Positions 20,201-26,473 of a stretch of DNA of 64,000 bases are shown piece by piece. Where the stretch lies: the NCBI RefSeq assembly GCF_003286085.1, contig NW_020825288.1, positions 19,034,001-19,098,000 of the forward strand. Direction: 5' to 3'. Position numbers and translations under genes: made by a program. The notes below the pieces were generated by a model. It was not told where the DNA came from, made no database searches, and worked only from the letters and a program-made list of their open reading frames with translations. This stretch comes from Drosophila persimilis. Taxonomy: Eukaryota > Arthropoda > Insecta > Diptera > Drosophilidae. Positions within the stretch are counted from its first letter, which is position 1, and each line of letters opens with the position of its first letter.

Positions 20201-22389
20201 TAGCTGCTCGAACATTAGGAGACTTAGTAAGAAAACTTGGCGAAAGAGTACTACCTGAAATCATACCAATTCTTGAAAATGGATTAAACTCTGATCACCC
20301 GGATCAACGGCAGGGTGTATGCATTGGTTTATCGGAAATAATGGCATCCACATCAAAAGAAATGGTCCTTACATTTGTAAACAGCTTAGTCCCGACAGTA
20401 CGTAAAGCTTTGTCCGATCCTCTACCAGAAGTTCGAGAAGCGGCAGCAAAAACATTTGAATCTTTACATAGCACAGTAGGATCTCGAGCTCTAGATGATA
20501 TATTGCCTTTCATGCTTGAAGGTCTTTCCAATCCGGATCCTCTTATTGCGGAGAATACTTTAGATGGACTGCGACAAGTTATGTCTATTAAATCAAGAGT
20601 AGTATTACCTTACCTCGTTCCCCAATTAACTTCTCCTCCAGTTAATACCAAAGCTTTATCTATTCTGGTATCTGTAGCTGGTGATGCATTAACGAAATAC
20701 TTGCCAAAAATATTATCAGCATTATTAGATGCCTTATCAGAATCGTATGGTTCTGCAAATGAACAACAGGAGTTAGATTATTGTCAAACTGTCATATTAT
20801 CAGTAACTGATGAAGTTGGTATAAGAACAATAATGGATACCTTACTAATTTCAGCAAACTCGGATGATCTATGCACTCGAAAGTCCTCGGCAAGTTTGCT
20901 TTCTGCATTTTGCATTCACTCACCAGGTGACTACTCACAATACATTCCCCAACTCTTACGTTGTCTACTTGGGCTAATGGCTGATCACGATAAAGACATC
21001 TTACAAAAATCATGGGAAGCTTTAAATGCTGTAATTAAGGGACTAAATTCGGCACAACAAATAGCTCACGTATCTGATGTTCGCCAAGCAGTTCGGTTTG
21101 CTGCGAGTGAATTAAAAGAGCCTGAGCTACCAGGATTTTGTTTACCCAAAGGCATAACTCCATTGCTGCCTGTTTTTCGAGAAGCAATTTTAAATGGCTT
21201 ACCAGAAGAAAAGGAAAATGCTGCTCAAGGGCTGGGTGAAGTTATTTATCTCACTAGTGCACAATCCCTACAACCATCTGTAGTACATATAACCGGTCCA
21301 TTGATTCGAATACTGGGGGATCGGTTTAATGCAGCGGTCAAAGCTGCCGTTTTAGAAACATTAGCCATTTTGCTTAACAAAGTCGGTGTTATATTAAAAC
21401 AGTTTTTACCACAGCTTCAGACCACTTTCCTTAAAGCATTGCATGATCAAAACAGAAACGTTAGGATGAAAGCTGGTAAAGCCCTATCGGAGCTAGTGGC
21501 AATCCACTCTAGAGCAGATCCTTTATTTAACGAAATTCACAATGGAATAAAAAATACTGATGATTCTGCTGTCAGGGAAACAATGTTGTATGCTCTTCGT
21601 AATATTGTGAGTTCTTCTGGAGACAAAATGTCCGAGTCAATAAGAAAACAAGTATTTGCCACCTTATTAACCATGGTTGGACATCAAGAAGATATTACTC
21701 GAAATGCTGTTTGCGGGTGCTTAGGAGCTTTGTTGAAGTATATGCCAGCTGCACAAATTGACGATATATTAAATAATTTAATACTTAACAACAATACAGA
21801 CGATATGCTAATTAAACATGGGCACACAGTTATATTGTTTGTTGCTTTGAAGGAATGCCCTAATGAAGTTCTCACATCAAACTTAAATGAAAAAATAAAG
21901 AAAAATATATTGTGTAATATTGTATCAGAAAAAGTGCCAATTGCTAGTAATGCTATTAGAGCTGCCACCTATCTTTTGGAGCACACTCTTCTTAATAAAA
22001 GTGAGCTTCCTACAACCATTATAGTAGCACTAGCTAGAGCAATGAATCATTCTAGTAATGACGTGAAACAATTGGTTGCTAAAAGTTGTACACATCTTTC
22101 AAAGAATTTAACAGCAGAACAAATTGGGGCAGACGTTTTAAAATATTTGGTTCCTATGTTGGTAAATGGCACGAAAGAAAAGAATGGCTACGTGAAATCC
22201 AATTCAGAATTAGCCCTTATTTCCATTTTAAGACTAAGGACCGACGACTCAACGTATTCCAGAATATCAGAAGTCTTAGAATCGGGAGCTAAAGATTCAT
22301 TAAGCGAAGTTGTAACAAAAGTTCTAAAACGGGCAGCAGCCCAGTCAGTAGTAAGGGAAGAAGACTTAGACGACACCTTGCAAACCTAA
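5189..22389 (+). CDS. Gcn1: GCN1 orthologue, eIF2-alpha kinase activator (complete, 4 coding exons)
   Basis: Coding exons are 5189-5203, 5259-5361, 11535-12502 and 15580-22389. Phases agree at each junction and give 2631 residues, close to the usual ~2630-2670 for metazoan GCN1. GCN1 is a cytosolic HEAT-repeat scaffold that binds ribosomes and GCN20-type partners and activates the kinase GCN2 when uncharged tRNA accumulates; it also senses collided ribosomes. Visible here: HEAT-type helical repeats throughout; a Lys/Glu-rich charged segment at about residues 780-850; the highly conserved EF3-like centre ([20 protein letters not shown] near residue 1348, then [16 protein letters not shown]); and the GCN2-binding (RWD-binding) region at about 2215-2370, with [13 protein letters not shown]. 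The last exon alone carries 2269 residues. Introns are 55, 6173 and 3077 bp; the large ones are full of transposons. The ATG at 5189 is chosen because reading through intron 1 hits a stop within 15 codons. Identification rests on remembered family conservation; confidence is high. Confidence 0.96.
5259..5361 (+). CDS. Gcn1: Gcn1 coding exon 2
   Basis: The acceptor TGTTACAG precedes [20 protein letters not shown] and the exon ends at the consensus donor GTAAGTG. It is 103 nt and ends one base into a glycine codon, completed by GG at the start of exon 3 (11535). It has no other plausible reading and encodes the amphipathic N-terminal helices of GCN1. Confidence 0.88.
5362..5735. other. Start of Gcn1 intron 2, no recognisable feature
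   Basis: AT-rich intron sequence with ATATGTATG-type simple runs, ending at the Tc1 remnant. Confidence 0.4.
5736..6642 (-). mobile_element. Tc1-like DNA transposon, internally deleted, with terminal inverted repeats
   Basis: Ends are inverted repeats of about 33 bp: the left has GCACCAATTTTTCAATAT then CCGGTTTTCGCAA; the right has TTGCGAAAACCCG then AATATTGAAAAATTGGTGC. A TA dinucleotide precedes the left end. The minus strand encodes a helix-turn-helix region ([19 protein letters not shown]), the GRPRR-like [16 protein letters not shown], then jumps to [16 protein letters not shown], losing the first part of the catalytic domain. A frameshift follows ([17 protein letters not shown]). A non-autonomous, dead copy inside Gcn1 intron 2. 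Confidence 0.8.
6643..7218. other. Gcn1 intron 2 spacer without recognisable feature
   Basis: T-rich sequence containing GGCAAACAAAAACACCTGAC and TTTTGAAGCAAAACGACGGC, loosely reminiscent of the sequence around 23070-23110; no coding signal. May be another decayed DNA transposon end. Confidence 0.3.
7219..8140 (-). mobile_element. BEL/Pao integrase fragment
   Basis: Minus strand, in order: [55 protein letters not shown] followed by [26 protein letters not shown], and [11 protein letters not shown]. The integrase D, D and E positions are visible but lie in different frames because of frameshifts near 7680 and 7600. Typical BEL/Pao integrase order. Dead copy. Confidence 0.85.
8150..10315 (-). 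mobile_element. Ty3/gypsy pol fragment (protease-RT-RNase H-integrase)
   Basis: Minus strand from 10315 down: protease-like [11 protein letters not shown] (expected D-S/T-G is D-F-G), [12 protein letters not shown] block [19 protein letters not shown] and [15 protein letters not shown], connection [20 protein letters not shown], integrase zinc finger and [12 protein letters not shown], then [18 protein letters not shown]. Domain order protease-RT-RH-IN is Ty3/gypsy. Many stops and frameshifts; the YxDD region is damaged. Confidence 0.85.
10402..11030 (+). mobile_element. INE-1/DINE-1-like Helitron copy 1
   Basis: Starts TACCCGATACTCAAAATGAG and carries the INE-1 core: GAATCGTTTCCGACC, AAAGTATATATATTCTTGAT, ATCAATAGCCGAGTCGAT. 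A CCGT/CTGT tetranucleotide tract (10545-10600) follows, then the AAAGCTAGAG-like ACTATAAGAGCTAGAG block. It ends with the terminal stem-loop GAGTTGCGG..CCGCAGCAACTC. Confidence 0.8.
10545..10602 (+). repeat. CCGT/CTGT tetranucleotide tract
   Basis: Short tandem array of CTGTCCGT and CCGT units inside INE-1 copy 1; the same tract occurs, shorter, in the other INE-1 copies. Confidence 0.85.
11238..11310 (+). mobile_element. INE-1-like 5' end fragment
   Basis: GGTACTCGAGGAATGTAGGG, then GTATATTAGGTTTGTTGTGA, resembles the first 70 bp of the INE-1-like element and then diverges. Confidence 0.5.
11535..12502 (+). CDS. Gcn1: Gcn1 coding exon 3 (N-terminal HEAT repeats)
   Basis: The exon is 968 nt, from acceptor TTTTTTTTAG to donor GTAAATAT. 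It encodes about 322 residues, including the family-typical [17 protein letters not shown] (compare the conserved LLRSPEN stretch of GCN1). The open frame extends upstream to 11387 and downstream past 12502, but those extensions read into intron sequence and do not look like GCN1. Confidence 0.93.
12728..13842 (+). mobile_element. INE-1/DINE-1-like Helitron copy 2, with internal duplication
   Basis: The longest copy (1.1 kb). Same 5' end and core as copy 1, but the middle block (CTATAAAAGCCAGAGCAACC, AAATTTGGTATCCACACTCC, then GCCACACCCCC) is repeated in diverged form at about 13260-13370 and 13400-13520. It ends TTAGTATCGGGTATAA followed by the terminal stem-loop. Lies in Gcn1 intron 3. Confidence 0.8.
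13843..14319. other. Gcn1 intron 3 spacer, possibly the 5' part of the piggyBac remnant
   Basis: An 82-codon + frame (13987-14235) ends in a basic stretch ([14 protein letters not shown]). I cannot place it in a family; it precedes a recognisable piggyBac fragment and may belong to it. Confidence 0.3.
14320..14898 (+). mobile_element. piggyBac-like transposase fragment
   Basis: Across + frames: [58 protein letters not shown] and [14 protein letters not shown]. These match the core of piggyBac-type transposases, including the DEQ motif that carries a catalytic aspartate. Frameshift near 14610 and a TGA before VDEQ. The fragment stops abruptly at about 14898, where Tc1 sequence begins. Confidence 0.8.
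14899..15085 (+). mobile_element. Tc1-like transposase C-terminal fragment
   Basis: Reads [20 protein letters not shown] then DLRHEIS, the last catalytic block of Tc1/mariner (SPDLNPIE-type). [11 protein letters not shown]-like tail follows in a shifted frame. Directly abuts the piggyBac fragment on the same strand. Confidence 0.75.
15086..15579. other. End of Gcn1 intron 3, no recognisable feature
   Basis: AT-rich; contains only the polypyrimidine/acceptor TCTTTATTTCAG for exon 4. Confidence 0.5.
15580..22389 (+). CDS. Gcn1: Gcn1 coding exon 4 (2269 codons, C-terminal bulk)
   Basis: The frame is open from 15562, with the acceptor TTTATTTCAG at 15570-15579 and GGA GCG as first codons in phase 0. 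The exon carries the charged linker, the EF3-like core and the GCN2-binding region, and it ends [10 protein letters not shown]-stop, resembling the acidic C-terminus of animal GCN1. No internal stop, frameshift or insertion is seen over 6.8 kb. This contrasts sharply with the degenerate ORFs around it and indicates purifying selection. Confidence 0.97.
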   Translation, partial: GAGFLSFNNISQDQCLTVLDEAVNLFWKALECETQEKVICCTLDMFALWTQKLRNELPSVIINIFKTGIHQKNTNQIIRQSYLEWLLLSIQNTTANNHSSIVPDLISLYTKALVNASQLCHASEAACIACILLILEKPTENYSHFWTTVFDMNKQYFYNEKFIATAPTETLCHISLMARTLILSYSEKIKYQFGPLIRTLVHNLCSNSLKVRNFTKIQVMKIIRAPKGVDFVKLALNEFSKRINTVNIQNEGENCIDQFGIPTQAYVDTLQVLTDLQNISYEDSVEVAMQLLLISHHPAIVINNPFFWETTILNNFRLKPENLISCKKNNIVVEYIENFIVCASYENTISTLVRLSPDLIVPIIIFHFKKYLLDSDNYSITNEEFLTYMTPDGELYDKTVIPHVDSQYATTRVKRENKVYSYKEQLEEIELRREIDEKRQKEGKSKTTKLTQKQEEQIKNQTEKELRIKLRVKNLNERLLCKICLLKASICGNGKYVSLYFYTFLNDILKATGSPLSAEALTELYISLHTICFKNQPKLARDIAIATVKLQKPSCNLKDEYNSIDLHKAIEEIMSTLEDHTNSKHLDSSSFSYAFEFLRRALLFLKCDSNNKLISIGIQMIGIHAQVRDETSDCEPKFLPRLGMFETLLNIFENNKNQTQTAWAILEVAKSSTGAASPDNHIIMVFLEALQCNIDSVRNIALRALKIMIEAIVNHLKVHNDLQKEIIVRLWIAKFDVAGENRDLAEIVWNMANLPLPEFSEIIFNITHYELCIQKAAAESLIPLIKTDETLVQSGIKKLLDIYNEKLSLIPPVVDQFDREIEPATDQWKARRGVAFAFSQMAPYLSVEDINFIMHFMVSQGLGDREDIVHKEMLAAALKIVDIHGKETIVSLLPVFEEFLDKAPKSQSYDNIRQAVVILMGSLARHLEKDDKRIDPIVKRLLTALSTPSQQVQEAVSNCLPHLIPSVRDEAPIMIKKLLHSLAKSDKYGERRGAAYGIAGIVKGLGILSLKQLDIMSKLTAYIQEKKNYRSREGALFAFEVLCTTLGRLFEPYIVHVLPHLLQCFGDSSQYVRQAADDTAKVVMGKLSAHGVKLVLPSLLDALDEDSWRTKTASVELLGAMAFCAPKQLSSCLPSIVPKLIEVLGDSHTKVQESGAEALKVIGSVIKNPEIQEIVPILLKALEDPSNNTSACLQCLLKTKFVHFIDAPSLALIMPVVQRAFMDRSTETRKMAAQIIGNMYSLTDQKDLAPYLPSIIPGLKSSLLDPVPEVRAVSARALGAMVKGMGETSFENLLPWLMQTLTSESSSVDRSGAAQGLSEVVGGLGVEKMHKLMPEIISTAERIDIAPHVKDGYIMMFIYMPGAFPEEFTPYIGQIINPILKALADESEYVRETALKAGQRIVNLYAETAVALLLPELEKGLFDDNWRIRYSSVQLLGDLLYRISGVSGKMTTETASEDDNFGTEHSHTAIIRFLGDERRNRVLSGLYMGRSDVSLMVRQAALHVWKIVVTNTPRTLREILPTLFGLLLGCLASTSYDKRQVAARTLGDLVRKLGERVLPEIIPILENGLNSDHPDQRQGVCIGLSEIMASTSKEMVLTFVNSLVPTVRKALSDPLPEVREAAAKTFESLHSTVGSRALDDILPFMLEGLSNPDPLIAENTLDGLRQVMSIKSRVVLPYLVPQLTSPPVNTKALSILVSVAGDALTKYLPKILSALLDALSESYGSANEQQELDYCQTVILSVTDEVGIRTIMDTLLISANSDDLCTRKSSASLLSAFCIHSPGDYSQYIPQLLRCLLGLMADHDKDILQKSWEALNAVIKGLNSAQQIAHVSDVRQAVRFAASELKEPELPGFCLPKGITPLLPVFREAILNGLPEEKENAAQGLGEVIYLTSAQSLQPSVVHITGPLIRILGDRFNAAVKAAVLETLAILLNKVGVILKQFLPQLQTTFLKALHDQNRNVRMKAGKALSELVAIHSRADPLFNEIHNGIKNTDDSAVRETMLYALRNIVSSSGDKMSESIRKQVFATLLTMVGHQEDITRNAVCGCLGALLKYMPAAQIDDILNNLILNNNTDDMLIKHGHTVILFVALKECPNEVLTSNLNEKIKKNILCNIVSEKVPIASNAIRAATYLLEHTLLNKSELPTTIIVALARAMNHSSNDVKQLVAKSCTHLSKNLTAEQIGADVLKYLVPMLVNGTKEKNGYVKSNSELALISILRLRTDDSTYSRISEVLESGAKDSLSEVVTKVLKRAAAQSVVREEDLDDTLQT

Positions 22390-22493
22390 TTTCGACCTAA
22401 ATCGTATACTTAGCACGATAAAATAGTAAACAAAATATATAGTCTCAAAATAGTTATAAATATTGCAATTTTTAAATACGTTTTGTAAACAGT

Positions 22494-22499
22494 AATAAA
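22494..22499 (+). terminator. Gcn1 polyadenylation signal AATAAA
   Basis: AATAAA lies 105 bp after the Gcn1 stop codon, in AT-rich 3' UTR, followed by a T/G-rich stretch (TTGTATATTATTCGGTTG). It is the first canonical hexamer after the stop. Confidence 0.7.
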
Positions 22500-22705
22500 G
22501 ATTTGTATATTATTCGGTTGCCTTTTATTTAAAAAATGAAATATGACCGTTTCTTCCAAAGTAACGAAAATCGGTCGTAGGGGGTGGATCGACTTTGAGA
22601 ATATATTAATAAATCAAGATGAAAGGTCACAGTAGACTTCGGTTTCTTGCTTATCGATTTCTAAGTTTTCAGTAAAACCACTACATACCGTGCAATACTA
22701 CAAAG

Positions 22706-22796
22706 TAACCATTGTGAGCAACAGAGGTCCCGCTGCGGTGCCACGCGGACTAAGGCATATATATACTTTATTTACCTTTGTTGCTCACAATGGTTA
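22706..22796. repeat. 91-bp foldback with perfect 18-bp inverted ends
   Basis: TAACCATTGTGAGCAACA at 22706-22723 is matched exactly by its reverse complement at 22779-22796, with a 55-bp spacer containing a short GC-rich CGCTGCGGTG..CACGCGG segment. It may be a tiny MITE, a remnant of one, or a transcribed hairpin. It lies 300 bp beyond the Gcn1 polyadenylation signal. Confidence 0.7.
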
Positions 22797-22899
22797 AAAC
22801 AGCCAAAATTGCTCGTAAGAATTAATATCGTCGATGTTAAAAAACACATGGATGCCATTCTTTTTACTGTAATGTGTAATGTGTAAATCATAGAATTTG

Positions 22900-23046
22900 T
22901 ATAGCCGATACTCAAAATGGTAAAAGTGGATGTGTCGCCCAGAAGGAAGCGTTCCTGATCCTGATATTCCTGATCAGCATCAATAGCCGAGTCGATTGAG
23001 CCCTGTCTGTCTGTCCGTCCCTATTAGCGCCTAGTGCTCAAAGACT
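22900..23046 (+). mobile_element. INE-1/DINE-1-like fragment
   Basis: ATACTCAAAATGG, CAGAAGGAAGCGTTCCTGAT and ATCAATAGCCGAGTCGAT, then the CTGTCTGTCCGTCC tract and GCGCCTAGTGCTCAAAGAC: a short internally deleted copy. Confidence 0.75.
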
Positions 23047-24030
23047 TACTTGTTTGAGGTTTGTTTGCGGCGCAAACAAAGGCAGCTGACTAAGTGTTTG
23101 CTTCAAAGCAAAGACAATTTGGAAATATGGAAAATAGTCGTACAGGTATGTAGATTCCACGTTGTATGTTGGTGTGTTTTGTGTTTCGAGTGTTTTTACA
23201 ACTGAAATTTAGCAAATGTAGTTGTGTTCTGTGGAGTGTAACTTATTCGGCGCGCGCTCTTGCTAGCAACTATAATTGGTATATTTTTCGTTAAAGTATT
23301 ACGGTTATTAGATTACGGTGATAATAACATCTTTTGCCACTTTTTGCCCGTTTTCGAAAAAAAAGATGGCATATAGAAGCCAAGTATGAGTTTCGCCGTT
23401 TAATATTGCTAGAGGTTTGGGACAACAACGGGCGTGATGACTCTGCCGTAACAAAGTGGGTGTTGGAATAAATTAACAAAAATAAAGTTAGCAACTCACA
23501 CGTTGATAAAATTGAGGAAACTCTGCACAGTTCAAGTAGTCAAAACGATTTGCAGACCAACTCAAACAAATCTTTGAATATTTTGCTCAGGTTTCAATGC
23601 AAATCCTTTTTGACCATACAGTTTAAAGAATATTAGTCCTGCAAAAAAAAGTTTTATCTCAAAGGGGAAATGTTTCACGTTGCAAGTGAATAGGAAGTTA
23701 CGGATTTGATGGATTTACTGGTATAAGCAGAAGTGTCGATCAGAAAAACCTGCTTCCCTGGATCTTTCCCTTTTTGTCAGCACTATGATACCATTAACAT
23801 TAGAAGATGCAAGCCAACAAGTTCTTGGAATGGTAAAATACTTAACGCTTTAACTGGTACGCCATCAACTCAGTGTTGTGCAATATGTGGGGTCAAACCT
23901 AAACAACTTCTCGAAACCACTGATTTTTACTCCGAAAGTTTTCAGCCAAGACCTTCGACTCTAAAATATGGTATCAGTCCCTTGCATGCCTATATTCGTT
24001 TTTTTGTAATTTGTATTAAACGTATTCTAT
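23047..24030 (+). mobile_element. Decayed DNA transposon, possibly Transib (RAG1-related)
   Basis: The + frame 23733-24032 reads KPTSSWNGKILNALTGTPST, then QCCAICGVKPKQLLETTDFY and LKYGISPLHAYIRFF. A C-x2-C pair followed some 35 residues later by LHxxIRFF is an arrangement I associate with the zinc-binding and C-terminal catalytic part of Transib transposases. Upstream, ATGGAAAATAGTCGTACAGG at about 23126 could be a start next to a donor, and EFRRLILLEVWDNNG lies in another frame. Family assignment is tentative; that it is a broken coding repeat is more certain. Confidence 0.45.
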
Positions 24031-24701
24031 AGGCTTCAAATTCAACAATTAATAAACAAATAAAATGAATCAATCTATACAAAAAAAATTATTTCATATA
24101 AATCGGTAAGTTGGTTGAAAAGATATTGTTGCGTGACCTTCCATCTATGTCGGCGATGATTTGTTTTATTTTATCGTAATTATGAAGTCTAGTGTTAGTT
24201 AGGCTAGGGCAAAGCGGGAGCGCAATAATTTTCCATGGAGCCCCCGGGTGGACTGTAAAGTTAAGTATAGGCAACAACAAGATACAAGGTTGACACAAGA
24301 AATTGACATATATGCAAACATAATCGTTGTCCGCGTCGTGGTGTGTGTGTGAGCCCTGCGATAAAGCCAGGAAAGTAACAGTTGGATTCAAAAATCCAAA
24401 AGAGCAATCAGAGGTATTTGTGCAGAAAATTGAAGGCTGAGCAAAAGACATTCAGATCTTCCTGTGAAGTGTCTTGTGCTGAAAACATTGCACTTGGCCT
24501 TCTTCAATTCTAGGCACAGACGTATGATATACATATAGTAGAGCTTGATTGCATGCATTTTATTAGTAATTGCATATAAATATAACTAAACACACATAAA
24601 TACATACACATAATACATAACACATTCACATATGTGAACCGCTTTTTGAACGCAACAGTTATATATACATACATCTATCGTTTACTGCAATTACTGACAC
24701 A
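24031..24701 (+). other. Possible LTR/leader preceding a BEL-type gag
   Basis: No ORF of note. ATTATGAAGTCTAGTGT near 24179 recurs near 36087. GGAGCCCCCGGGTGGACTG near 24238 might be a primer-binding region, since a gag-like ORF starts at 24702. Boundaries are not resolvable by eye. Confidence 0.3.
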
Positions 24702-26017
24702 ATGTACAATGTAGAATGCTTCTTGAATGTTGCAATTAAAAAGTCGAACCATTTGCAAGAGCAAATCGAGGATATAACAGGTGATGATGCATATGCAGCC
24801 GAGTTGGAAGAGCTGCCGATTGTAACCAAGGGAAAGATAATGTCGCTTATCACCGCCTTTGATGTAGCAAGCGAGACGAAGCCAGTGTCTTTTTCAGCAC
24901 CAACTTATGCTAAAGTACCGAAATTGGCACTACCAAAATATAGTGGTAAACACTCGGAGTTCAAAAATTTCTAATCGATACTGTTTCGTCAATTTATGGA
25001 TCGTTACTGTCGATCGGAGACGATACAAAAATTTCGAATGCAATGCTCATTCATCTCGTTTTAAACAGAGTCGACCCAGTGATGAAACAAAAGTGGGATG
25101 AACAGCTTACTTATGAGAAGTTGCCGCTTTGGTCCGACTTTGAGAAAGTCTTGAATCGTCGATACCAGCATCTGTCTGCTGAAGAATCGACGAAGCCAAA
25201 GCTAGACAAAGTCATGCCAAGCAAGCAACATAATTGCAGATAATTTGCTTGTTCTTCCACTTCCACCAACAGTAGAACTCAGCAAACTTGTAGCTATTGC
25301 AATTCAGGAGACCATGTCGTGTCAAATTGCCCTCCATTTTCGCGTCTCTCGGTGATGCAAAGGTTTAAGTTTGCCAAGTCGGCATCCTTATGCATTAATT
25401 GTCTGCGAAAAGGCCACGCTGTTGTAAAATGCAAAGCCAATAAACGTCGAGTGTGCAACCGCTCACATCATACATTATTGCATAGATACACAGTGTCGGC
25501 TAATAGTCTCGCGGTGCCACCACCACAAGAGAATACTTCTCCTCCATCAAATCAGGATCAACCTTCCACGTCACATGTTCTGAATGCGACAGCGTTGGAC
25601 AGGGTAATTCTGGCTAGGTCGATCGTAAGCGTCAGAACTAAGAGCGGTGAACACATTTTGGCCAGAGCTCTGCTCGACTCTGGATTACAAACAAATTTCT
25701 TTACCGAGGACCTCGCTCATCGGTTCCAGATCCGTAGAGAGGAGTCCTGTATTAACTTTCTTGGAATTGGTGAATCTAAGTAAAGGATAAAATACATACA
25801 GTGGTGAAGTCGCGAATAAATGGTAGTGAGTTCTCCTTTGATTTTTGGATCCTGAAATCAATTTCAGGTTATCACTCTGACCAGTCAGTGAATGTGACTG
25901 ACTGGCGAATCCCAGAGAACCTACCACTGGCAGACCCTTATTTCTACAAGCCACGCAGAATAGATCTGCTAATTGGAGCAGAATCGTTCTTTGAATTATT
26001 AGCTGTTGGTCAAACTT
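24702..26017 (+). mobile_element. BEL/Pao gag, zinc knuckle and protease fragment
   Basis: In order on +: VECFLNVAIKKSNHLQEQIE, KVPKLALPKYSGKHSEFKNF (DUF1759-type gag), LNRVDPVMKQKWDEQL, a zinc knuckle CINCLRKGHAVVKC, ARALLDSGLQTNFFTEDLA (protease D-S-G active site), and RRIDLLIGAESFFELLAVG. Stops at 24973, 25241 and 25781 break it. Ends directly at an LTR. Confidence 0.85.
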
Positions 26018-26473
26018 TGTAATGTAAACTATTGCCAGTGGTTCGGTCCAAAGGAAATGCATTTTGTTGTTGTTGTCATTTCCAACGCCCACTGTAAAGA
26101 TAATTTGTTTCCACATATGCATATGCAGCAGAATTCTTTCGTCTCCTTATATCTCAATCTCTCGTACTCTGCTTAGCAGCAGTCCCGAGCAGCTCTAACG
26201 CTCTCGGGCTATCCTACTCTCTCGCTCGCGTCTAAGCTTGCTGCATAGGGCCCGGCAATTTGGCCCGTCAACCCTTGCATATTTAGTCTTGAGCTAATCG
26301 TCGCAGCTATTAGATTAACATCCTCGCATCATTCGTTCGCCCAATCACCCCCATATGTACATATGGGATAAGTTGGTTTACATATGCCAATAAATTGTGA
26401 ATTATATACAACCTCTCGACTTTCATTAAATTCAAAATTGCAATAGTTATTGAAAACGCTTAAGAGCTTAACA
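26018..26473 (+). repeat. BEL/Pao (ninja/aurora-like) LTR, copy A
   Basis: Starts TGTAATGTAAACTATTGCC (or 5 bp later), contains the CTCTCGGGCTATCCTACTCT and AGCTATTAGATTAACATCCT blocks, and ends AGCTTAACA. It is followed by GGTGACCCCGACGTG, a BEL-type primer-binding/leader context. The same LTR recurs at 31982 and 42498, which fixes its extent. Confidence 0.8.

Noticed and set aside
24089-24451. Minus ORF of 120 codons
   Set aside because: Cysteine-rich translation of non-coding sequence; no recognisable domain and no splice context.
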